Assembly (NCBI RefSeq): GCF_003710815.1
Contig: NZ_RHHP01000003.1
Span: 62,001-126,000, forward strand
Length of the DNA: 64,000 nt
Direction of reading: 5' to 3'
Source of the DNA: Brevibacillus centrosporus
Lineage (GTDB): Bacteria; Bacillota; Bacilli; Brevibacillales; Brevibacillaceae
In this document: piece after piece, positions 54,619 through 62,346 of the stretch
Position numbering within the stretch: position 1 is the first letter of the stretch
Layout of the letters: each line of letters starts with the position of its first letter
Program-made: the position numbers and the translations under genes
Notes under the pieces: generated by a model
Databases searched by the model: none
Told to the model about the DNA's origin: nothing
The model's input: the letters and a program-made list of their open reading frames with translations, nothing else

Positions 54619-54653
54619 GATGTACATGAAATCGAATAGGGGGTATCCATTTG

Positions 54654-55541
54654 CTAATGAATATCTTTCTTCTTAAACCGTCCACCATGCACGGCGGATA
54701 CATCCGTTGCAATCGTAAAGGCTTGCGGGTCCAATTCGCGGATGATATCTTTCAGCTTGGTTTCCTCTAATCGGGTAAAGACACATAAAATGACGCGTTT
54801 ATCTTCACCGCTGTAAGAACCTTCACCGTGTAAATAAGTGACCCCGCGACCCAGGCGCTCTGTAATGGCGTCTGCAATCTCAGTCGTATTGTCACTTATG
54901 ATGTACACGGATTTCATGTCGTCCAAGCCTTTTACGACAATATCAATCGTTTTAAAGGCAACATAATAAGTGATCATCGAGAATAATGCATTTTCTAAAG
55001 AGAACACAAAGGCTGCGATCGCGAAAATAATCACGTTCACGAACATGATGATCTCGCCAACCGAGAACGGCAGCCGTTTCTCCACCAAAATCGCCAGAGT
55101 CTCCGTTCCATCCAAGACCCCGCCATTACGGATGGTCAAGCCTACCCCTACCCCTAAAATGACGCCACCGAAAACTACGGCAAGCAATTCATTTTCGACT
55201 GCCGGTTTGACATGGTGCATAAAGGAAGTAGCAATGGAAAGCGCTACGATACCATACAACATGCTGATCGCAAAGGTTTTTCCGATTTGCTTATATCCCA
55301 GGAAAAAGAAAGGCAAGTTTAAAATAACCAAGAACAAGCTTAGATTGATCGTCGTGACATGGCTCAAGATCATGGACAAGCCTGTGACTCCGCCGTCAAT
55401 GATATTGTTCGGGATGAGCACAGCTTCCAGGCCGTACGCCATAATGACGGCACCAATCGTAATAAAGATCGCCCTTTTAATAATATTTCGGATGGTTAAT
55501 CGTCTATGATTCGCCTTCTTTTTTTCTTCCGTTGTGTTCAT
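54654..55541 (-). CDS. YitT family membrane protein (DUF161 plus DUF2179)
   Basis: A 295-residue protein. Five or six helices form the YitT membrane domain (GAVIMAYGLEAVLIPNNIID, GVTGLSMILSHVTTINLSLF, GGVILGVGVGLTIRNGGVLD). A cytoplasmic DUF2179 domain follows (SVYIISDNTTEIADAITERL, GRGVTYLHGEGSYSGEDKRV). Function is unknown in the family; several paralogues are common in spore-formers. Monocistronic. Confidence 0.93.
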   Translation of the reverse strand: MNTTEEKKKANHRRLTIRNIIKRAIFITIGAVIMAYGLEAVLIPNNIIDGGVTGLSMILSHVTTINLSLFLVILNLPFFFLGYKQIGKTFAISMLYGIVALSIATSFMHHVKPAVENELLAVVFGGVILGVGVGLTIRNGGVLDGTETLAILVEKRLPFSVGEIIMFVNVIIFAIAAFVFSLENALFSMITYYVAFKTIDIVVKGLDDMKSVYIISDNTTEIADAITERLGRGVTYLHGEGSYSGEDKRVILCVFTRLEETKLKDIIRELDPQAFTIATDVSAVHGGRFKKKDIH

Positions 55542-55708
55542 TCATTTCTCCTCCTGTTTTGCAGTCTCTCTATCCTCGATCTATTTTACCACATTCAAAC
55601 CATGGATATATTTCCCTGTCCCTAGCACCTGTGAATCCATGCCCGTTTTCCTCTACGCTTGTCGCGTTTTTACAAGACTTGCTTCTGTAAGGAGCTGCGA
55701 GAATAACG

Positions 55709-55752
55709 AAAAGGGAGGCAGCCCTGCGCAAATGCAAAGCCGCCTCCCTTTT
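55709..55752 (-). terminator. Terminator of the GNAT gene
   Basis: AAAGGGAGGC pairs with GCCTCCCTTTT, followed by a T-rich stretch on the minus strand. Confidence 0.85.
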
Positions 55753-55757
55753 GCTTT

Positions 55758-56321
55758 TCACTTCTCAAACTGCTCCTTCGCAAGCACGTACAGCAGCTCG
55801 CCGTTACACTCTTCATCATCCCCAGATAGTCCTTGCAGTTCGCGTTCAAAAGTAAAGCCCAGCTTTTCAAAGATTTTCAAAGACCCTTTATTACGCGGAT
55901 CAGCCTTCGCATAGATACGGTCTAGACCAATGACTTCAAACGAGTAGGCCGTCAGTGCACGTGCTGCCTCTGTCGCATAACCTTTGCCCCAGTCGTTTCG
56001 ACCAATCAGATAATAGAGCTCTTTTTCTGGTGACATAAAATCCAGGACTCCTACCCCACACCAGCCGATAAAGGCACCTGTCTCCTTTTTAAAGATGGCA
56101 AAGGAGTATTTAAACGAAGCATCAAATGGCGTTTGATAGCTATTGATCAACCAGCTGAACAGCTTCTGATAGCTTTCTTGCGACATGACCCCGAAATGCA
56201 AATACGTGAACAGCTCTGGATCTTGCATCAGCTCAAAAGATTCCATCAAATCACTCTCGACGTATGGGCGGATGATGAGCCGTTCCGTTTCCAAACGCAT
56301 CTTGGATAAAGCAGTATTCAT
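55758..56321 (-). CDS. GNAT family N-acetyltransferase (RimJ/RimL-like)
   Basis: A 187-residue acetyltransferase: LETERLIIRPYVESDLMESF at the start, LIGRNDWGKGYATEAARALT near residue 105 (acetyl-CoA binding) and LDRIYAKADPRNKGSLKIFE then KLGF near 140. These are hallmarks of RimJ/RimL-type enzymes that acetylate N-termini or small molecules. Substrate unknown. Confidence 0.92.
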   Translation of the reverse strand: MNTALSKMRLETERLIIRPYVESDLMESFELMQDPELFTYLHFGVMSQESYQKLFSWLINSYQTPFDASFKYSFAIFKKETGAFIGWCGVGVLDFMSPEKELYYLIGRNDWGKGYATEAARALTAYSFEVIGLDRIYAKADPRNKGSLKIFEKLGFTFERELQGLSGDDEECNGELLYVLAKEQFEK

Positions 56322-56481
56322 ACAAAATTCCTCCTAGTCTTGGGTTTTATACTCTAGGCAGACTAGCAGTGGATACTGGCATCGAAATCCCCACTTTCCG
56401 TTTCTTACCATTATTATAGAGTGATTAGCGGGCAGAAAAAAGCCATTCCCCTGACAGGAGTGGCCCTCGCCTTACGCGTCC

Positions 56482-56823
56482 CTATACCTTTTTCACAAAC
56501 TCCGATTTCAGCTTCATCGCGCCAAAGCCATCGATTTTGCAATCAATGTCATGGTCGCCTTCCACCAAACGAATGTTTTTTACGCGCGTTCCTATTTTCA
56601 AAACGGAAGAGCTTCCCTTTACCTTCAGGTCCTTGATGACCGTCACGGTGTCCCCGTCGTTCAAGACATTCCCATTCGCATCTTTCACGATCTTCTTTTC
56701 TTCCGTGCTATCGGCACCTGCTTCTTTGGACCATTCATGGCTGCATTCCGGGCAGACCAGATTGGCTCCATCCTCGTACGTGTATTCGGAGTTGCATGTT
56801 GGACAGTTTGGCAAAGTTGACAT
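56482..56823 (-). CDS. phnA: PhnA/YjdM family zinc-ribbon protein
   Basis: A 113-residue protein starting [20 protein letters not shown]. It has a two-pair CxxC zinc ribbon ([12 protein letters not shown]) and the PhnA C-terminal domain ([39 protein letters not shown]). ATG at 56823 follows GGGAG and gives the family start. Despite the historical name, a role in phosphonate use is unproven. Confidence 0.93.
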   Translation of the reverse strand: MSTLPNCPTCNSEYTYEDGANLVCPECSHEWSKEAGADSTEEKKIVKDANGNVLNDGDTVTVIKDLKVKGSSSVLKIGTRVKNIRLVEGDHDIDCKIDGFGAMKLKSEFVKKV

Positions 56824-56889
56824 GAATTCACATTCTCCCTTGTTCTTTTCAATTATGGTAGGGCATTTGCGCAAATATAGCAAATGACA

Positions 56890-56997
56890 TAAGAAAACCT
56901 CTATCGAGGCCACCTCAAGGAGGAGCGACCGCGTTTTAGTGGAAAGTTTTCATGCGCTCCAGAATTCATAAGCAGTAAGCTTATAAATTCTTATACG
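56890..56997. repeat. Interspersed repeat family B, copy 2
   Basis: TAAGAAAACCTCTATCGAGG opens it; GGAGCGACCGC and ATGCGCTCC form an inner stem; GCTTATAAATTCTTATACG ends it. Family A copy 4 follows directly. Confidence 0.85.
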
Positions 56998-56998
56998 G

Positions 56999-57082
56999 TT
57001 AGAAAACTTGGCTCCGCCAAGCTTTGTGGCGGAGCCTTAGTTGCACTTATACTGGCTAAGAATCTTATAAATTCTTACTGTA
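56999..57082. repeat. Interspersed repeat family A, copy 4
   Basis: This is the cleanest copy: TTAGAAAACTTGGCTCCGCC, then GGCGGAGCC, TTAGTTGCACTTATACTGG and AAGAATCTTATAAATTCTTA. It abuts family B copy 2 in the same orientation. Confidence 0.9.
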
Positions 57083-57121
57083 AAACAAAGACGCCTGATG
57101 GCTAGACGCCTGTTCCTCCTG

Positions 57122-58777
57122 CTAGCTGCGGAGCTTTGCCGATGCTTCAACGGCACCTTTTGTGACGGGCAGTCGAATTTCCAGAGTCGTTCCTTTGTTC
57201 CATTCGCTCTTAATATGGACTTCCCCGGAATGGTTTTCGATGATTTTTTTACTCACCATAAAGCCTAAACCGGTCCCTTTTTCTTTCGTGGATCGCATTT
57301 TTCATAAAGTTGATAAAGACCTGTTTCATTTGATTCTCATCACAGTAGACAACGGGTACCCCTTGTTGAAATTCCGTCACGATCTCTACGTTGTTCATGA
57401 TTGCCTGGGTGTGCAAAAGAGTGATCGTCTGCATCATGATTAACCGGATATCTCTCGGCTCCACCTTGCTTGGATGCGGCTTTGCAAGAACGAGAAGCTC
57501 TGTAAGAATTTGTTCAATCCGTTCACATTCCGATGACATGATGTTGAAATATTCCTCTTTGTCCCCAAAACCCGACTTCATCAAATAGATGAAGCCTTTG
57601 ATAACCGTAATGGGATTTCTGATTTCATGCGCGATTCCGGCTGCCAATTGACCCGCCACCGTTGATTTTTCCGAATTTTGCAGCATTAATTGAGATTTTT
57701 TCCACTCCGTAATATCCCTGAGAATGACGGACCAGCCATCCATCTTGCCCTCTGCATCATACACGGGGAATTTGGAGAACGCGACATCCAGTACCGCGCC
57801 ATCTTTCCGGTAACGAACGGTTTCCAATCCCAAAATCGGTTTCTGCTGATCCATCTCTACTGCCTGTCTCTTGTCTGCAAGGATCTCAGGAGGAATAAAA
57901 GGCAGATCATACAAATGGACGCCAAGGATCTCCTCTTTTGTCCAGCCAAACATCGTTTCAAAGGCAGGATTTATTTCCAGCACCCTCTCTTCCAGATCGA
58001 TAACCCATATCGCATCTGCATTATTACGGACGAAGGATTCCAGCCTTTCTTTTGTCTTCCGCAGTTCGTCCTGCTCCAAATACCGATCTGTAATATCCTT
58101 CGCGACTCCATAGACGCCGACGACTTCATCATTGATGATGATCGGCATATTGGTCACATCCACATACACAACAGAGCCGTTTTTATGAACCGCCTTTGTT
58201 TGGTATCTTTGCGTGACTCCACTTGCCGCTTTTTGGTAGAACGCAATGGTTTGCTCCACGTCTTCTGCAGATACAAACGGGATAAACGATTGCTGTAAAA
58301 TTCCTCTTCACTGTACCCTAGAAGCTGTTCCATGGCAGGATTGACCGTCAAATACTTCCCTTCCAAATCAAAGGAAAAAACAGCATCCGGGTTTTGTTCA
58401 AACAGCGACTTGTAGTGCTGCTCTTTATGGGAAAGCACGATTCTTTGATTCGTAATGTCTTGGAAGTACACGCTAAGACCCGTTACAGACGGATACACCC
58501 TCACAGCAAACCACTTTTTCAGCGGAGGGAAAAATGCATCGAAAACTACCGAGGTTTGTTCGCGAATGGCTCGATGATACTGATCGTAAAACGCTAAATC
58601 TACGGCCTCCGGAAATTCCTCCCATAAATTCCTGCCTACCAAATCATTCCGATCCCGAAAGAGTAAACGAGTAGCTTCCGAGTTCACGTATGTAAAACTC
58701 CATTTCTCGTCTACTGCAAAAAAACCATCCGTAATTCTATCTAATATCTCATAGGCATTATCGATAGGATTACTCAT
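57122..58777 (-). pseudogene. PAS-domain sensor histidine kinase with frameshift and internal deletion
   Basis: The 5' frame (58777 to about 58290) holds two PAS domains (DGFFAVDEKWSFTYVNSEAT; SLFEQNPDAVFSFDLEGKYL). At about 58297 one T appears missing from a TTTT run; restoring it gives EEFLQQSFIPFVSAEDVEQT and joins the second frame. That frame has two more PAS repeats and the His box GIAHEIRNPITVIKGFIYLM. Near 57292 the ATP-binding domain jumps from FINFMKNAI to TKEKGTGLGFMVSKK in another frame. This loses the DxGxG box, about 35 residues. The tail VHIKSEWNKGTTLEIRLPV is present to TAG. The architecture resembles sporulation-type KinA-like kinases. Confidence 0.85.
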
Positions 58778-58887
58778 TGGCATCCTCTCTTTACATGGTT
58801 ATATGATTAGAATGATCAAGCATTTTCATTTTTTTATGAAAACCACCTTATTATAACATGATTTTCCATGATGTTATACAAAAAGGG

Positions 58888-58914
58888 CCTGCACAAGCTT
58901 GTGCAGACCTTCAT
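58888..58914 (-). terminator. Terminator of the DUF917 gene
   Basis: CTGCACAAGCTTGTGCAG is a perfect palindrome; on the minus strand GCCCTTTTTG follows. Confidence 0.85.
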
Positions 58915-58926
58915 GAAATTCCCTGT

Positions 58927-60045
58927 TTATTTGGAGGAAACTTCCTTCTCTTTCAAAGTGTCGTATGCCTCTCGCTCCATCCCGATATACGCCGGCCCAA
59001 AGATGGACAGCCCTTTTTCGGTTTCCCAAGCAGCCGGTGCGGGGAACGTCACAACGTCTACGATCATTCCTGCCTGACAAGACGGATTGAGGATGGGCTC
59101 CCCTGTTGTGTGATCGAGGATGGTCAATAGCTCTGGAATAATCGAGAGAATCTCCTCGCCTCGCCTTGCGATCATAAATTCATTTCGGAACCAGACCGTC
59201 AGCGGCTCACTGCCGTCCTTTTCCATCGGCGCAATCGTGACCTCGCCCTCGATGAAGCCCCCGACATCCTCCCACGTCGCTTCGCTTATGACGCCATGGA
59301 TCAGCTGGGATCCGTTCCCTGCCGCTGCGATTGCGTAGGCAGGAATACTCCCCACTGCCCTCGACAGCCTCCGCGCTCTTCCTACCTTTTCTGCCTGTGA
59401 CAAAGTTCCGGGGATGACAGACTCTCTCAGTCTTTTCCCGTCTACAGGATGGTCGCATACACCAGCCAAATTTCCGGATGTTGCAGCAAAAGCCCGGGCA
59501 ATCTGCTCTGCTCGGTCATGATTGACGGCGTGCTGGACGATCAAGGTGTCCCCAAAACGATTGGCAAGGGCAAAAGGAGAAATCGATACATCGTAAATAT
59601 GAAACGTGGTGTGAGCAAGATCAGGTACTGCCCGTCCCGCCGGATCTGCATCAATCAACGGAACACCCAAATGAATCGCCGTCTCGATCGCGCACGCTGT
59701 ATTTCCACCGAGCTCCGTCGCGATCACTGCCTTGAGCTCTTTTCCTAAATAATCCTGCAACGCTTTCGCCGCGAGTGTAGCTACTTCATCGGGAAGAACC
59801 GGCAGTCCCTCCAAGCGTTTTCTCACTTCCTCGGGTGGAGGAGCTACAGAGCCCACATAATAAGGGGACGCAATCAGCCAGTCGTCCTCGACTTGATCCA
59901 GTGAAATAATCGAAACGGCTTTCCCGTTCGCATACAGCTTGCGGACCAGCTCCAGTCCTTCTGAGAGGCTCCCTCCTCCCCCCGTTCCAAAAATGCACGC
60001 TCCATAGAGCAAATCTTCTACTTCCTGCAAGGTTAACTTTCGCAA
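58927..60045 (-). CDS. DUF917 domain protein
   Basis: A 372-residue DUF917 protein: GACIFGTGGGGSLSEGLELV near residue 17, VIATELGGNTACAIETAIHL near 110, GVPLIDADPAGRAVPDL near 130 and AIAAAGNGSQLIHGVIS near 240. DUF917 genes are often linked to hydantoinase/oxoprolinase genes, as here. It may act as a regulatory or accessory subunit of ureide or hydantoin breakdown; no activity is established. Confidence 0.9.
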   Translation of the reverse strand: MRKLTLQEVEDLLYGACIFGTGGGGSLSEGLELVRKLYANGKAVSIISLDQVEDDWLIASPYYVGSVAPPPEEVRKRLEGLPVLPDEVATLAAKALQDYLGKELKAVIATELGGNTACAIETAIHLGVPLIDADPAGRAVPDLAHTTFHIYDVSISPFALANRFGDTLIVQHAVNHDRAEQIARAFAATSGNLAGVCDHPVDGKRLRESVIPGTLSQAEKVGRARRLSRAVGSIPAYAIAAAGNGSQLIHGVISEATWEDVGGFIEGEVTIAPMEKDGSEPLTVWFRNEFMIARRGEEILSIIPELLTILDHTTGEPILNPSCQAGMIVDVVTFPAPAAWETEKGLSIFGPAYIGMEREAYDTLKEKEVSSK

Positions 60046-60090
60046 AGGCTAGTGCTCCCTTCTCCTGATTCTAGCTGTCCGAACCTACGC

Positions 60091-61428
60091 TTATTCCAAG
60101 ATGTGACCTTCCGTTTCGGGTATGAACAGGATGATCAGAAGTGTAATCACCATGAACACCTGAATGAAGGATACAGTCGTGTTGAAAGCCCATCCCCAGC
60201 CAATAACCATCCCGATCATGGATGGCGCCAAGGTATTCGCCCAGCGCTGCGCTCCAGCACCGAAGCTGTAGCCCGGGACTCGTCCACTCGTCGGATAGAT
60301 TTCACCAAACCATGTATTCCAGACTCCCCACGCTCCCAAGCTGAAAAAGGCGAGAGCGAAGTTGTAGATATAAAGCTGAACCATATCACTTGCATAGGCG
60401 AAGCCAAAGCCGCTTGCTACGGCCAGCGCAACGAAAGCTACCATGACCTTTTTCCGGCCGTATTTGGATGTCAGCCACGCTGCTACCATGTAGCTTGGGA
60501 TCTGGAAGAGCGTCGACAAAGCGAGGAACGTCAAGCTCTGTGACATCGACAAGCCCTTTTGCGCCAGCAGCGTTGGAATCCATGTATAAAGCCCCCAATA
60601 CCCGAACGCAAAGGCAAAGTTAACGACGGTCTGATAAGCGGTCAGCTTGCGAAAGCGTTTGGAGAAAATCGTAAAGTAGTTCCCTTTTTCAATCGGCTCC
60701 ACCCACAGCTGCTCGTGCTCACCCACAACCATTTTGCCTTGGCTGAGGTAGCGGATCGCTTCTTTGGCTTCCGCTTGTCTTCCTTTGCTAGCAAGCCAGT
60801 AAGGGGATTCCGGAATCTTGCGCAGCATAAACGCCCACAAGCCTACCAAAGAACTCAGGATGATGACGCCACGCCAGCCCCACAGCAGTCCGTCTCCTTG
60901 CATAAATAAGGCAGTCACTCCCAGAGCCAGCAGCATTCCGAGCGGCCAGCCTGCCGATAGATAGACGACGCCCTTTCCCCTCTGCTTGACTGGGAGCATT
61001 TCTTCAAAATAGGGATAGCCGGAGATCATGACTCCCCCAAGTGCGATCCCTGCCACGAGCCGAACGGTATACAGCATCAGAAAGCTGGTGGAGAATGGTG
61101 TCAGTAAAGAAATGACACTAAAGCTGATCAAACTGTACATGAGTGTCTTTCTTCGCCCGACCCTGTCCGCTACGATCGCCCAGATATACGTTCCCGGGAT
61201 CATTCCCAGATAGATAGACCCGATCAATGAGCCTTCCTGCAGCGGCGTCAACTGGAAGTCTGCGGCGATGGAGCTGCTCAGAAAGATAATCAGCATCATC
61301 TCCCACGCTTCAATCACGGAAACGATAAACAAGACAAACCCTACAAATAAGTGCATCTTCGTAAACGGCATTCGCTCGAACAATTCGCCTACTTTTACCA
61401 GGTGCTTCTTTTCCTTGGAGACTTCCAT
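60091..61428 (-). CDS. MFS transporter (AAHS/sugar-porter-like) in the hydantoin cluster
   Basis: A 445-residue, 12-helix permease of the organic-acid type: EAWEMMLIIFLSSSIAADFQ near residue 40, ADRVGRRKTLMYSLISFSVI near 85 (loop 2-3 signature), VRLVAGIALGGVMISGYPYF near 130 and SKYGRKKVMVAFVALAVA in the second half. It lies between DUF917 and the racemase, 45 bases upstream of the former, and probably imports the cluster's substrate. Confidence 0.9.
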   Translation of the reverse strand: MEVSKEKKHLVKVGELFERMPFTKMHLFVGFVLFIVSVIEAWEMMLIIFLSSSIAADFQLTPLQEGSLIGSIYLGMIPGTYIWAIVADRVGRRKTLMYSLISFSVISLLTPFSTSFLMLYTVRLVAGIALGGVMISGYPYFEEMLPVKQRGKGVVYLSAGWPLGMLLALGVTALFMQGDGLLWGWRGVIILSSLVGLWAFMLRKIPESPYWLASKGRQAEAKEAIRYLSQGKMVVGEHEQLWVEPIEKGNYFTIFSKRFRKLTAYQTVVNFAFAFGYWGLYTWIPTLLAQKGLSMSQSLTFLALSTLFQIPSYMVAAWLTSKYGRKKVMVAFVALAVASGFGFAYASDMVQLYIYNFALAFFSLGAWGVWNTWFGEIYPTSGRVPGYSFGAGAQRWANTLAPSMIGMVIGWGWAFNTTVSFIQVFMVITLLIILFIPETEGHILE

Positions 61429-61493
61429 ACGCTTCGCTCCCTTTTTTTGTGACTGCTTGTTGTCAACCCAAACACACGTAACCGGTCGACTGG

Positions 61494-62246
61494 CTATGGA
61501 AATAGACGAAAAGCTTTTTGTTCATGTTCGGGCGGTGATTGATACCCGACCTTTTTGCTATGGCTCCAGCTCATGTTCTTTTTGATATTCACTAAAAATT
61601 CCGCATATTTCACAGAAGCCAAGCTCACATCAATGACTGGCACCCCAAGCTCATCCTGCAGCTGTCGATAAAAGCCAAGCTCTGCCGTACAGCCCAAAAC
61701 GATAATATCTGCCCCGTCACGCTCGATAGCTTCCCTAGCTGCCGCCCGTATCCGATTCATGGTCTGCTGGTGATCCTGTTGAAAGTCAAGGACCCCCATT
61801 TCCAGTGGCTTGATCGAGGCGAGCTTATGCGAAAAACCGTATTTATGCACGTTCTCCTTGATCTCGGGAATCCACTTTTGCCTCCCGACGATGATCGACA
61901 CACACTCCCCTAGGGTAGTAGCGATGTGAAGAGACGCTTCGGCAGGTGCGACGATAGACATCTTGCTAGATATTTCGCGGCAGGCTCGCAGGGCTGGATC
62001 GTAAAAGCACCCGATGATTGCCGCGTCATATCCAGCTGCCTCTGCTTGTTTGACTATGCGAACAATGTCTGGCATCACCATGACTTCATAGCAGTTGTAC
62101 TCCAGATGCAAAGGGCCTGGCTTGTTACCAATGGATACAACATCTACTGTCGTAATCGAATCTACAATCTGATTGAACTCGGAAGCGAACAGCCCTATAT
62201 CCTCATCGCTGCATATAGGATCGATATACAAGATCCTCGTTCCCAT
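61494..62246 (-). CDS. Asp/Glu/hydantoin racemase family protein
   Basis: A 250-residue racemase with the two catalytic cysteines in IIGCFYDPALRACRE near residue 80 and IVLGCTAELGFYRQLQ near 190. The N-terminus is MGTRILYIDPICSDEDIGLF. Hydantoin racemases of this size pair with hydantoinase/carbamoylase systems, and the neighbours support that; aspartate or glutamate racemisation is less likely. Confidence 0.9.
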   Translation of the reverse strand: MGTRILYIDPICSDEDIGLFASEFNQIVDSITTVDVVSIGNKPGPLHLEYNCYEVMVMPDIVRIVKQAEAAGYDAAIIGCFYDPALRACREISSKMSIVAPAEASLHIATTLGECVSIIVGRQKWIPEIKENVHKYGFSHKLASIKPLEMGVLDFQQDHQQTMNRIRAAAREAIERDGADIIVLGCTAELGFYRQLQDELGVPVIDVSLASVKYAEFLVNIKKNMSWSHSKKVGYQSPPEHEQKAFRLFP

Positions 62247-62346
62247 CGATTGTGTCCTCCTCAGGTTTCATTGTCTGTTTTTTGGTTGCAGACATGTGCG
62301 GGAGAATCCCCACAGCATGTCTGCCTACACCAGCGTGCAGCTGAAC

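Noticed and set aside
54405-54650. An 81-residue minus-strand frame between the Fur box and yitT-like gene
   Set aside because: The plus strand here reads as a penicillin-binding-protein remnant, which explains the coding-like composition; the minus frame has no family resemblance.
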